A DNA stretch of 64,000 bases from Saprospiraceae bacterium (GCA_020629515.1 JAHDDE010000013.1:1-64000), one strand, 5' to 3'. Positions 19,521 to 28,357 are shown, counted from the first letter of the stretch. Notes: a model not told the origin generated them from the sequence alone. Made by a program: numbers and translations.

Positions 19521-21852
19521 GAGGGAGGATTCCTTACTATATCAGTTTAATAATAATGTCTTATTAGCTAAAATAGGATATCTCCTTCTATTGATTGCAT
19601 TTCTATCTTCTTGTAGTAGCACAAAACATCTTTCAGAAGAGGATCTTATACTCGAACGTGTCGTCTACAACATTCAAACCAGTGACAATAAAGTCAAGAA
19701 AATTAATGTCAAAGAAGAGCTCATCAATTTAGTAAAACAGAAACCTGTAAAAAAGAGTTACCTCAATCCTCGTACTTGGAATAAACCACTCACTATCTAT
19801 AATAAAAACTCAACCATTGAGTCCTCAGAATCTTTTGAAAAGTTCCTTCGTAATCGAGAAGGATTTTATCAAGCTCAGGTAGGTTATAAAGAGAAAATAG
19901 AAGGTCGAAATGTTACAGTCGTCTATGATATTGATTTAGGACGTCGATATTATATTAGGAGTGTTGAGCATATATATGAGGATAGTGCTTTGCAAGCTAT
20001 AATGACAACATACATGGAGGACACAAAAATACTTGTAGGAGCACCTCTTGAAGCGAGATCTTTCGAAAACGAAAAAGCTCGGATAGTATCTATTCTAAAA
20101 AATGAAGGATATGCCAATTTTAATGGAAATTATATAGTGTTTAATGCTGATAGCTCAGACTATCAGGTGGATGCGATGCTCTACGTTTACAATCCTGTGA
20201 ACCAAACTAATCATACTAAATATGAAATTGGAAATATCAATGTGTTTACAGAGCATAACAAGTCAGTTGAGCCGCGATACGATCGGGTTGATACAATTGA
20301 TCATATTAGATATTATGCAAAAACCGACCGCTTCTTAGTGAGGCCGCAGAGCATTCATGATGTGATCGCATTGGATAAAGGTGATAAGTTTGAAAAATCT
20401 CGTGAGAGCAAGATGAATCTCAATCTGAGTAGATTAAGCCCTTATCGTTTTGCTGTATTAGACTCTTATGTAGACAGTACAGCTAATGATGTATTTAATT
20501 ATAATATATTCTTAAGTCCGCATCAGAATAAGTGGATCATGGATTCGGGCCTCAATCTATTCTACTCTTCTATAAGTAACAATGCAGGACAAAACCTTTT
20601 TGGATTTTCTGGAAATTTAGGATTTCAGAATCGGAACTTCCGAAATAGAGCAATACGACACTCGGTTGGATTAGAAGGTACATTAGAATTTAACCTGCCT
20701 GAGTTCCCGAGTTTAAACCAAGTATTGACCAATACGCTGAGCATTCAGGTCAGCAATAAATTTGATATTCCCAAAGTTTTAGATGTTTTTCGAATTACAA
20801 GATTCCTCAATAGATTTAATATAATATCTAATGAGTCATTGGATAATATCGGGGCTAATGGCACAACAACTATAGATATGAGTGCAGGATATACCAGTAT
20901 CCTTAACTTCTATGATCTATTGAACTTAAATGCATCTTGGGCATATAATTTTCAACCTAATCCAAGACTGAAGTATACGATCAGACAGATTGGAATCAAT
21001 ATGATCAGTACGGATGTTGATCCTACTTTTAGATCTGATATATTAGATGATTTTCCTTTGTTGGCAAGGAGCTTTGATAACTACCTTTTTACAGGGTTCT
21101 TGTTTCGAGAATTATCAATTTTTAAACAAACAAAAGAAACCAAGGGAGGTTCTCATTTTTTACTAATTGGTAATTTTGAACTTTCAGGGTTTGAAAACTT
21201 CTTATTAAACAAACTTACCAACGCTTTAACTCCGTATAATGACAACTGGAAAATTGGGTCATTGGAGTTTGCCGAGTTCATACGATTAGAAGGCGACTTC
21301 AGGTATTATAAGAAAGTAAAAGATAGATCAAGTTTTGCCGCAAGATTTAATGCTGCGATTGCTATCCCATATGGAGACATCTCATCCATTCCTTATATCA
21401 AGCAATACTATGTTGGTGGGCCTAATAGCCTTAGAGGATGGCAACTGCGAGAATTGGGTCCAGGAACTTATCTTGGTGAGCGAAGAAACAATACTGCTTT
21501 TTTTCAGGCAGGGGATTTGAAGTTAGAATTCAGTGCTGAGTATCGATTTGACTTATTTTGGTATTTAGAAGGGGCAGTATTTTTAGATGGAGGCAACATT
21601 TGGTTGCTTCGCAATGATGGCAGCAGAGAAGGAGCTACCTTTTCTTCTAATTTTCTCGATGAAATCGCCCTGTCGACTGGATGGGGTATACGATTAGATT
21701 TTGACTACTTTATATTTAGATTCGATTTTGGATATAAGCTCAGAAATCCTTTCCCGGATCCAGAAACTGGTTCTCATTTTGTACTCACCAACGGGAACTA
21801 TAATAGTAGTCGTTTCGGGAATATTAATTTCGCAATTAACTATCCTTTTTAA
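19519..21852 (+). CDS. tamL: TamL-type lipidated Omp85/TamA outer-membrane assembly protein
   Basis: 777 residues from the ATG at 19519. A hydrophobic segment ends in the lipobox LSSC, so the mature protein is predicted to be a lipoprotein. POTRA-like sequence follows, then a C-terminal beta-barrel carrying the Omp85 signature YVGGPNSLRGW..RELGPG near residue 634 and ending in Phe. Lipidated TamA homologues (TamL) are known in Bacteroidota, where they act with TamB in outer-membrane protein or lipid transport. An ATG at 19444 also opens this frame but would place 25 non-signal residues ahead of the lipoprotein signal and lies inside trmH, so I prefer 19519. No tamB follows; the next genes are on the other strand. 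Confidence 0.85.
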   Translation: MREDSLLYQFNNNVLLAKIGYLLLLIAFLSSCSSTKHLSEEDLILERVVYNIQTSDNKVKKINVKEELINLVKQKPVKKSYLNPRTWNKPLTIYNKNSTIESSESFEKFLRNREGFYQAQVGYKEKIEGRNVTVVYDIDLGRRYYIRSVEHIYEDSALQAIMTTYMEDTKILVGAPLEARSFENEKARIVSILKNEGYANFNGNYIVFNADSSDYQVDAMLYVYNPVNQTNHTKYEIGNINVFTEHNKSVEPRYDRVDTIDHIRYYAKTDRFLVRPQSIHDVIALDKGDKFEKSRESKMNLNLSRLSPYRFAVLDSYVDSTANDVFNYNIFLSPHQNKWIMDSGLNLFYSSISNNAGQNLFGFSGNLGFQNRNFRNRAIRHSVGLEGTLEFNLPEFPSLNQVLTNTLSIQVSNKFDIPKVLDVFRITRFLNRFNIISNESLDNIGANGTTTIDMSAGYTSILNFYDLLNLNASWAYNFQPNPRLKYTIRQIGINMISTDVDPTFRSDILDDFPLLARSFDNYLFTGFLFRELSIFKQTKETKGGSHFLLIGNFELSGFENFLLNKLTNALTPYNDNWKIGSLEFAEFIRLEGDFRYYKKVKDRSSFAARFNAAIAIPYGDISSIPYIKQYYVGGPNSLRGWQLRELGPGTYLGERRNNTAFFQAGDLKLEFSAEYRFDLFWYLEGAVFLDGGNIWLLRNDGSREGATFSSNFLDEIALSTGWGIRLDFDYFIFRFDFGYKLRNPFPDPETGSHFVLTNGNYNSSRFGNINFAINYPF

Positions 21853-21858
21853 TAGTAT

Positions 21859-22215
21859 CTATTTCTTTTTTATCCAGAAATATAGCGTGATCAATGCTAA
21901 AAGAGCATGCAACCCAAATGGAGGAAGGCACTGTTCTGATCCGCTTAAGAAACCTTTTAAATTGGCTATTGCTACTCCAGCGTGAAACAGTGTGAATGCT
22001 TTGACAAAAAGAGATTGCATTAAATTATTTTCAGCATTTTTCCATATTATCAGAGCAATTAGTCCTACCGTTAAGGCAGCCGCACCATACATCCTCATAA
22101 AAACTATCTCGTTAACAGAGGGATCATTCAATTCTGGCATCAATGTAGGCATCATAAAGAGTACCACTCCAGCCAAAAGCTCAATAATTGCGGTAATTAG
22201 TATAAAGTTTTTCAT
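21859..22215 (-). CDS. Small four-helix membrane protein (DUF4345/DoxX-like)
   Basis: 118 residues with four hydrophobic segments: FILITAIIELLAGVVLFMM, AAALTVGLIALIIW, a third around FTLFHAGVAIANL, and ALLALITLYFWI near the C-terminus, ending in KKK. No catalytic motif is visible. The arrangement resembles small DUF4345/DoxX-like membrane proteins, but that is a fold-level impression only. It starts 12 bases after the stop of the phosphatidylcholine synthase gene and is probably co-transcribed with it. Its stop is six bases from the tamL stop (convergent). Confidence 0.6.
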   Translation of the reverse strand: MKNFILITAIIELLAGVVLFMMPTLMPELNDPSVNEIVFMRMYGAAALTVGLIALIIWKNAENNLMQSLFVKAFTLFHAGVAIANLKGFLSGSEQCLPPFGLHALLALITLYFWIKKK

Positions 22216-22227
22216 AAAATTTTATTC

Positions 22228-22992
22228 TTAAAGTTTCTTGAAAGTATCAAAAACAGCAAACAGCAAAAAGTAGGCCCCTCCGATTATCACACTAAATTCT
22301 GCTAAATTCTGCCTTTGAGGGTAGAGATAAAGAACATATGCTGCGGATGTAAGACCAACGATAGACACAGTAAAATGAATCCAGAAATATCTTTTACTCC
22401 TACTTGGATAAGCAAATTTGAGCGGCACAAAATGGAGTGCTCCAATGATGACCACAGAAATTAAGTTAAGAATCTTATTATTCTGTGTGATAAAGAATTG
22501 AAAGAAAACAACGAAGTTCCATAGCACAGGAAATCCTACAAAATATTGACCGTCGGCTACCATTTCTTTTTTGCCATAGTACAAAGCAGAGCTTAACAAC
22601 ATTATGGTTAATGCATATGGCATATGTGCCTCACACACCATTTCTGCTTTATAAAAAAAGTAGCTTGGAATAATTGCGTAACTGGCAAAGTCAATGACAT
22701 AATCGATGTACTTTCCATCCATATAGGGCAGTACTTGTTCTACTCTAAATTTCCTCGCAAGTGAACCGTCTATTGCATCAATGATAAAACAAATAAATAG
22801 CCACACAAAACAGCTTTTCCATAATAGTTGGTCAACAGCAATAAGTGCCATAAATGCTGCAAGTAATCCTGAAGCGGTGAAAAGATGAACCCCCCACGCT
22901 TTTAATTTATCTAATTGATCAGTCAAGATGAAGTTTTGTTTACTTTTACCAAGGTAGCAAAAGCTATATAGTTCAGTGTATAAACCTACCAA
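22228..22992 (-). CDS. pcs: Phosphatidylcholine synthase (CDP-diacylglycerol:choline phosphatidyltransferase)
   Basis: 254 residues, polytopic membrane enzyme that condenses CDP-diacylglycerol with free choline to form phosphatidylcholine. The CDP-alcohol phosphotransferase motif reads D72-A-I-D75-G76-x2-A79-R80-x12-G93-x3-D97-x3-D101. The 12-residue spacing between Arg and Gly is the Pcs variant rather than the usual eight or nine. Other family-typical stretches are VHLFTASG, VLPYMDG, FVGFPVLWNFVVF and HFVPLKFAYPSR. The ATG at 22992 overlaps the start of the divergent symporter by 17 bases; a TTG at 22926 is an alternative that would remove the overlap. The neighbour looks like a choline transporter, which supports the substrate. 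Start site less certain than function. Confidence 0.88.
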   Translation of the reverse strand: MVGLYTELYSFCYLGKSKQNFILTDQLDKLKAWGVHLFTASGLLAAFMALIAVDQLLWKSCFVWLFICFIIDAIDGSLARKFRVEQVLPYMDGKYIDYVIDFASYAIIPSYFFYKAEMVCEAHMPYALTIMLLSSALYYGKKEMVADGQYFVGFPVLWNFVVFFQFFITQNNKILNLISVVIIGALHFVPLKFAYPSRSKRYFWIHFTVSIVGLTSAAYVLYLYPQRQNLAEFSVIIGGAYFLLFAVFDTFKKL

Positions 22993-24556
22993 GACTCAGT
23001 TTGTATATTTTTTATTTATCCTTGTTATAGGGGGATTCATAAGTGTTTCAGCTTTATCTGATCAGATAGTTAGCTGGAAGGGGTTAGGAGTTGTTTTGCT
23101 TTTTTATGTGGCTATTTTTTTGACAGGTATATTTTCATCTAAAAAAAATTCTACGGACGATAAGTCATTTTTGTTAGCACAAAGAAAATTGCCTCTATGG
23201 ATAGCGATGTTAACAATGGCGGCCACATGGCTCGGAGGTGGATATATTAATGGGACAGCTGAGGCTGCCTATTCTTCAGGTATGTTGTGGGTACAAGCAC
23301 CATGGGGTTATGGTATAAGTTTGATAATTGGTGGATTATTTTTTGCTCGAAAGATGAGGCGTTATCAATTTAGTACGATGTTAGATCCACTAAGTCAAAG
23401 ATTTGGTGATCGATCCACTGGGCTATTTTTTATTCCAGCTGTACTTGGTGAGATATTTTGGATCGCGGCGATCTTGACGGCTTTGGGTACCACATTTTCT
23501 GTGATTATCGGACTTGATACGACTACAGCTATTATTGGATCTGCACTTATAGCTATGTTATATACTTCTATCGGAGGGCTTTGGTCTGTTGCTTACACCG
23601 ATATTATTCAACTGATATTTTTGGTTTTAGGACTATTTGTTGCTTTGCCCTATGTCTTGTATTCTGTTGGCGGCATAGATGCATTATTACTGGAGTATCA
23701 AGAGACTTTTGAAGGCGCTGCTTCGGTAATACCTACACGAGAGACTTTAGGAGCATACTATTGGAATTGGTGGGATTATGCTTTGCTACTGATATTTGGG
23801 GGTATACCGTGGCAAGTATACTTCCAAAGAGTACTTTCCGCTAAAAATGAAAAAACGGCTATGTGGTTATCCATATTTGCAGGCATAATCTGTATTGTCG
23901 TTGCTGTACCAGCCGCCATAATTGGAATGGCAGGAGCAGCGTCTGATTGGGCACAATTAGGATTAGCTGGGCCAGATAATCCAGCAAGTGTATTGCCATA
24001 TGTATTGCAGTATCTCACGCCAGAGATGATAGGGCTGGTAGGCTTAGGAGCTATAGCCGCCGCTGTTATGTCATCAATAGATTCTTCTATGCTTTCGGCA
24101 AGTAGTTTAGCCATTTGGAATGTGTATAGACCACTGATAAAAAAAAATAAGGAAGACTACAGTATCACTCAGAGTGTACGACGTATGATCATAATTATTG
24201 GGACAGCTGCCACCCTACTGGCCCTTAAAGTCGAGAGTGTTTATGAGCTCTGGTATCTGTGTAGTGATTTTGTTTATTGTTTACTATTTCCAGCATTGGT
24301 TACGGCGCTTTTTGATCCTCGAGCTAATAAAATAGGTGCTCTTTCTGGATTTGCTATAGCTGCTTTTTTAAGATTTGGTGGTGGGGATAATACTTTGGGA
24401 TTACCTATTCTATTACCATATCCCATGATAGAGGATGGGGTGGTTTTGTTTCCTTTTAGAACTTTATCTATGTTGGCTGGGCTATTAACCATTATCATAG
24501 TGTCTCGTTGTACACAACATTTATCTCCCCCTCGATCCTTAGTGCCTATGGGATAG
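22976..24556 (+). CDS. CHT1-type sodium:choline symporter (SSS family)
   Basis: 526 residues, about 13 transmembrane helices, sodium/solute symporter family. Several stretches match the animal high-affinity choline transporter CHT1 (SLC5A7) closely from memory: WLGGGYINGTAEA (85-97), QAPWGYGISLIIGGLFFA, TMLDP, SVAYTDIIQLIF, GGIPWQVYFQRVLSA (from about 275), GAIAAAVMSSIDSSMLSAS and YELWYLCSDFVYCLLFPAL. The only start codon before the first helix is GTG at 22976, since an in-frame TAG lies at 22955. It diverges from pcs with overlapping 5' ends. Family membership is seen in the sequence; choline as substrate is inferred from the CHT1 likeness plus the pcs neighbour, and a related solute such as betaine or proline is not excluded. 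Confidence 0.85.
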   Translation: MYKPTKTQFVYFLFILVIGGFISVSALSDQIVSWKGLGVVLLFYVAIFLTGIFSSKKNSTDDKSFLLAQRKLPLWIAMLTMAATWLGGGYINGTAEAAYSSGMLWVQAPWGYGISLIIGGLFFARKMRRYQFSTMLDPLSQRFGDRSTGLFFIPAVLGEIFWIAAILTALGTTFSVIIGLDTTTAIIGSALIAMLYTSIGGLWSVAYTDIIQLIFLVLGLFVALPYVLYSVGGIDALLLEYQETFEGAASVIPTRETLGAYYWNWWDYALLLIFGGIPWQVYFQRVLSAKNEKTAMWLSIFAGIICIVVAVPAAIIGMAGAASDWAQLGLAGPDNPASVLPYVLQYLTPEMIGLVGLGAIAAAVMSSIDSSMLSASSLAIWNVYRPLIKKNKEDYSITQSVRRMIIIIGTAATLLALKVESVYELWYLCSDFVYCLLFPALVTALFDPRANKIGALSGFAIAAFLRFGGGDNTLGLPILLPYPMIEDGVVLFPFRTLSMLAGLLTIIIVSRCTQHLSPPRSLVPMG

Positions 24557-24670
24557 AGTAATTATGAAACTATTTAAAATTACTGCAGTAGAACTCTTGA
24601 AAGCAATAGCCATTATGAATATCTTTCTGAAAAACATGGTAGTCAAAACTATTGGGAGATGTGGGACTGA

Positions 24671-25150
24671 TTAGCTTTCTGTTTTAGGCCATATTATCAT
24701 TTCTTCATCTTCTAAATCAACTTCTGGATAGATGGTTATAGATTCGATTATTTCATTTTCAATGGATATGGTTAATCCAAAATCATCTGAATAATAATCA
24801 CGATTCTGAATGTCATGTGGACTGGATTCCAATTGGAGATCTAGGATTTCGGCCTCTTGGCAGAGAGTAGTTAGATCCTTCAGGTTCTTTCCTATAAATT
24901 GTACGCCATTTAATATCGAATTGGGATGATAGATAGAGATAGAGTTCAATCTAAAGTTCTGCTTGCTTGAAAAAGAAAGGAGCGCTCCGATACTTCGGTA
25001 ATTAAGTACAACTTCATATGTGCTTTCTACTTCTTCTTCGTATATGTCTTCACATTCGTCCAATATCGAGTACACTTCGGCTTGAGTCATGCCCAGAAAT
25101 ATGTCATTATACTTTATGAATGGAATAATTTCGTACGATTCTATTCTCAT
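24671..25150 (-). CDS. Small acidic cytoplasmic protein of unknown function
   Basis: 159 residues from the ATG at 25150 (MRIESYEIIPFIKYND...). An upstream in-frame ATG at 25207 exists, but a consensus -7 element (TACATTTG) lies at 25177-25184, between the two, so translation most likely begins at 25150. The segment FLGMTQAEVYSILDE is the kind of helix seen in small bacterial proteins of several families, including some toxin-immunity proteins; the C-terminal half (YYSDDFGLTISIENEIIESITIYP) reads as alternating beta-strands. It has no signal peptide or membrane segment. I do not recognise the family. No toxin gene is adjacent, though a short stretch of coding-like sequence lies just beyond its 3' end. 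Confidence 0.55.
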   Translation of the reverse strand: MRIESYEIIPFIKYNDIFLGMTQAEVYSILDECEDIYEEEVESTYEVVLNYRSIGALLSFSSKQNFRLNSISIYHPNSILNGVQFIGKNLKDLTTLCQEAEILDLQLESSPHDIQNRDYYSDDFGLTISIENEIIESITIYPEVDLEDEEMIIWPKTES

Positions 25151-25176
25151 GAAGAGTCTATTCTTAAAAGTTGAAA

Positions 25177-25184
25177 CAAATGTA
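25177..25184 (-). promoter_or_regulatory. Bacteroidota -7 promoter element
   Basis: On the minus strand TACATTTG matches TAnnTTTG exactly, about 27 bases before the chosen ATG at 25150. No clear -33 element is seen. It decides the start of the downstream gene. Confidence 0.5.
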
Positions 25185-25388
25185 CTCCTTTCGATTATTA
25201 GCTGCATTGGGGAATATGCTACAAATCATCTATGCACTATACGGTGCAAATCTTGAAGAGCCCCCTTAACAGAAATAGCTCTACCTAAAAGCACAAAGTA
25301 ATATACTCCTCGAAGACTTGTAGAACCAAAGTACAGGTTTGATAAAATAAAGGCCTGGAGCTCAAGTGCTCATTGCTGAGTGGTATAA

Positions 25389-27053
25389 TTAGAGCTTGAA
25401 ATGCTTAAGAATCTGAGATCCTTTGGCAGTATTCAGTTTAATCATATATAGCCCCGGGGCCCATGAATCTGATGAGAGGGAAATTTCATTTTTAAATGCA
25501 CCTGTCGATATTGATCTACCATTGAGATCATATACATAATAGAGAATATTGTCAGTAAGCTCTGATCGGATGGTAAAAGTGTGATTTGAGGGGTTAGGGT
25601 AGGTGTAACTGATATTAGTGTCTGTGATATTCTTATCACTAACTATGAGATCTCTTAAAGTAAAATCAGTTCCGATTGAATTAGGCTCATAATCTACACC
25701 TGGAATAAAGAAACTTATTTCATCATGAAAATCCTTGTATCTAAAGGCTGAATCTGTCAAAGTCAATTCAATAGTTTCATTAGGAGCTATAGATCCTTCA
25801 AATAAATGAGAAAAAAAGCTATATGTAGGTCCAATCGGATTAAAATAGTCGGTGCTATAAAGGTTAAATGAATGCACAGTATCGATTCCTAAATTACTTA
25901 TCGAAAACTTCATTGTAATATTTGCATATGTCCCCTCTCTTTGACTGATTGCTTCGAAAGTTGCATTGTCGATTGTAAGAAATTTATTATGATTTATCTG
26001 AATAGAATCTTCAATCTCTTTAGTAGTTGTAATGATACTTCGATTAAAAAAACTTCGATCATTTAATCCCAGTATATAAATATCATCACTTTTGGCGATT
26101 GAACTTATACTAAAACGATCAAGATTTGGAGGAGAAATATTAGAAATATTCCAAAGAGAATCCACTCTCCATATCTCCTGTTTTCTCTGGGAAGACCCAT
26201 AGTTATCAATCAACAAAATAATTTCATGATCATTTGTATGGTAGTTTTGGATATTGCGATTATCGAAAGGAAGATCTCTGGAATCATTTTTAATGCTAAA
26301 GCCTACTTTTGATGTGTCTAAGCTATAAATATCTAACTTGTTTTTTTTGAAATGCAATTGATATACATCTTTAAATAGGATTACGCTTTCTCGGTGATCA
26401 ACAGTGAAAGTGTCTATTTTAATTACTCTTTCATTATTCCTATTAATCAAAAACAGTTCTTGATTATTATATAAGAAAATGTTGCCCGATTGATCTGTAA
26501 GTAAATGATCATTGTATAATGACTTAATCAAATGTATTATATCTCTATTTGATTCAGATATTAGAGGATAATCGCTGCCTTCAAATTCTGCTAAGCAGAA
26601 GAATAGGTCGGTACTAAAAGCACAATGACTAAAATCTGTTTTAAAGTCTAATGATTTTATATCTTCTGTGCTATACTCGGTTCCGTCATGGTTAAATTGA
26701 ACCATATTAAATGCTGGAATGTCATAATCTATCATTCTGAAGAGAAATAAATCTAAGCTTCCACTACTATCTTTTCTATAAGATTGGTTTAGATGCCAAA
26801 ATGGACTTTCATGCAGCTTTAAAGTATATCCTTCTGGTTCTATCCAATAGATTCCTGAACCACTATGAAAATTTTCGTTTTGGGAGTAGATTAATCCGTT
26901 TTGATGGGGTATTAAAGTTGTGATTTGAGAATTGTAGTTCGAACTATTACAATAATCGTTTGATTTTAAAAATGAAAGATTAGAATTATCCTGAGAAACA
27001 ACATTATCCCAAATAAAGAAAACCAGGGAGATGATAAGATACTGAACTTTCAT
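25389..27053 (-). CDS. Secreted protein with T9SS type A sorting domain
   Basis: 554 residues. An N-terminal signal peptide (MKVQYLIISLVFFIWDNVVSQ) and a C-terminal sorting domain (YTYPNPSNHTFTIRSEL...YVYDLNGRSIS...GLYMIKLNTAKGSQILKHFKL, last 75 or so residues) bracket a middle part with repeated short beta-strand/turn units resembling a degenerate propeller (IYWIEPEG, NIFLYNNQELFLINRN, DDIYILGLNDRSF), followed by a CARDB/Ig-like segment (YANITMKFSISNLGIDTVHSFNLY). Predicted to cross the outer membrane by the T9SS. It follows the acidic lipoprotein gene on the same strand, but two hairpin terminators lie between, so it likely has its own promoter. Role unknown. Confidence 0.8.
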   Translation of the reverse strand: MKVQYLIISLVFFIWDNVVSQDNSNLSFLKSNDYCNSSNYNSQITTLIPHQNGLIYSQNENFHSGSGIYWIEPEGYTLKLHESPFWHLNQSYRKDSSGSLDLFLFRMIDYDIPAFNMVQFNHDGTEYSTEDIKSLDFKTDFSHCAFSTDLFFCLAEFEGSDYPLISESNRDIIHLIKSLYNDHLLTDQSGNIFLYNNQELFLINRNNERVIKIDTFTVDHRESVILFKDVYQLHFKKNKLDIYSLDTSKVGFSIKNDSRDLPFDNRNIQNYHTNDHEIILLIDNYGSSQRKQEIWRVDSLWNISNISPPNLDRFSISSIAKSDDIYILGLNDRSFFNRSIITTTKEIEDSIQINHNKFLTIDNATFEAISQREGTYANITMKFSISNLGIDTVHSFNLYSTDYFNPIGPTYSFFSHLFEGSIAPNETIELTLTDSAFRYKDFHDEISFFIPGVDYEPNSIGTDFTLRDLIVSDKNITDTNISYTYPNPSNHTFTIRSELTDNILYYVYDLNGRSISTGAFKNEISLSSDSWAPGLYMIKLNTAKGSQILKHFKL

Positions 27054-27104
27054 ATAGTCTTCAATTAGAACAAGATTAACCTAATATAAACTATTAAAAT
27101 ATAT

Positions 27105-27130
27105 AAAAAGGGATGACTACAAGACATCCC
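27105..27130 (-). terminator. Second rho-independent terminator, minus strand
   Basis: GGGATG (27110-27115) pairs with CATCCC (27125-27130); on the minus strand the stem is followed by five T residues (27109-27105). Confidence 0.65.
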
Positions 27131-27190
27131 TAGAATATCGAAAGTACTAATATTAAGATTTTCATTGCATGAAGATTTATAGTGATTTAG

Positions 27191-27217
27191 AAAAAAGGAG
27201 GGAAAAGCTTCCCTCCT
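27191..27217 (-). terminator. Rho-independent terminator after the acidic lipoprotein gene
   Basis: AGGAGGGAA (27196-27204) pairs with TTCCCTCCT (27209-27217) around a four-base loop; on the minus strand it is followed by six T residues. It lies 20 bases beyond the stop at 27236. Confidence 0.85.
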
Positions 27218-27235
27218 ATACCAATTGATTATTGT

Positions 27236-28207
27236 TTAATCCATTTCAAATTCTCCACATATTTCTTCAACGGCATCTTCGAGGTCATCTTCGTCCTCAG
27301 TGGTAATGGTTGAGCCGTCAGCGAGAAAGGTTATATCAATAGGGAATACCAATTCTACCTCCTGATCATATTCTAATTCTTCTAATGCCATAAATAATTC
27401 GTCCAAGCTATTTATGGAAGTGGTCACAGAGTCATCGGTGATATATTCAATAGGGTATACAAAATCAAAACAAGAGCCTAAGACATCTTCTTCATCAGTA
27501 TAGCATGATATAAGCGCTTCTTCGAGGTCTTCATCGTTTTCGATTACTAATACTTCACCGCTGATGATATCAGTTAATTCAATTGGATAAATTATTTCTG
27601 CTGAATTTGGCTCTGATTCTCCGAGGTTATAGAGTTCTTCTATATTGTTGACAGTAACATTTGAAGAATCTATGATCAATTCGATAGGAAAAGAAATATC
27701 AAAACAGTCATTAATATAATCTGCGATATCCTCTAATTCTTCTTCCTCATATTCTTCTTCATAATCTTCATAATCCTCGTCATCACCATAGCATTCGTGC
27801 AAGATGTCGCATAGTTCCTCTTCAGAGTTAATCGAGCGAACAGATCCATCCGCCAAAGTGATGTCTATCGGAAATTGGAAAGTCGGAAATTCTTCGCTTT
27901 CTGGATTTTCTATCAACCATTGATCGATGTAGTCGTACAATTCTTGATCTCCTGATACTTCTTGAGAGGAGTTGTTGGGATTGATTAAAGTAATGGGATA
28001 AACGAAGGTATAGCATTCATCTTCGAGATCCGACTCATCTTCATCCGTTTCTGTAGAGTCACTTCTGGTGGCGATTATTGAAAATGAGGAATTCTCTGTG
28101 ACATTAGTTGTAGGAATAATAGGATCATTTTCTCCTTCACTACAAGACATGATAAATCCTGATAGGGTTAAAATTGTGAATAGCTGGGCAAACCAATACT
28201 TGTGCAT
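27236..28207 (-). CDS. Acidic lipoprotein with six YPIxI repeats
   Basis: 323 residues. The signal peptide ends in the lipobox GFIMSC (Cys22). The mature protein is extremely acidic and built from six imperfect repeats of about 33 residues at 65-98, 107-140, 168-195, 203-235, 246-278 and 284-317. Each has the pattern CxxFxYPI(D/E)xxxxDGSxxxINxxEELxxxL, with Cys often opening or closing the unit. Repeats 2 and 3 are separated by a Glu/Asp/Tyr run (DEDYEDYEEEYEEEE). I do not recognise an enzymatic function; outer-membrane anchoring and cation or protein binding are possible. It sits just downstream of a TonB receptor, FecR and ECF sigma on the same strand and probably belongs to that locus. Confidence 0.8.
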   Translation of the reverse strand: MHKYWFAQLFTILTLSGFIMSCSEGENDPIIPTTNVTENSSFSIIATRSDSTETDEDESDLEDECYTFVYPITLINPNNSSQEVSGDQELYDYIDQWLIENPESEEFPTFQFPIDITLADGSVRSINSEEELCDILHECYGDDEDYEDYEEEYEEEELEDIADYINDCFDISFPIELIIDSSNVTVNNIEELYNLGESEPNSAEIIYPIELTDIISGEVLVIENDEDLEEALISCYTDEEDVLGSCFDFVYPIEYITDDSVTTSINSLDELFMALEELEYDQEVELVFPIDITFLADGSTITTEDEDDLEDAVEEICGEFEMD

Positions 28208-28357
28208 GATGTAATATTTTATTGTTTAATTAATGAGTCCAACCATCGTGATGGACCTTTTTAGAGATAGGTAGAAGTGATCCTTATATAGAATTATTTG
28301 CTGTTTTGCCTCTAAACAATCAAAAGAGAGATTTCCCCTATGCTTAAATGAAAAAAA

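Noticed and set aside
24564..24674. A 36-codon plus-strand frame (MKLFKITAVELL...) and an overlapping frame ending YWEMWD
   Set aside because: Too short, with no clear start for the coding-like frame; at most a relic, so not listed as a gene.
27700..27790. Low-complexity TCTTCATAATC-type DNA repeats resembling a short array
   Set aside because: They encode the acidic Asp/Glu/Tyr spacer of the lipoprotein and are not CRISPR or regulatory repeats.
28240..28275. Hairpin CCATC/GATGG followed by TTTTT on the plus strand
   Set aside because: No plus-strand gene precedes it; it may be an mRNA hairpin between the receptor and lipoprotein genes, but orientation does not fit a terminator there.
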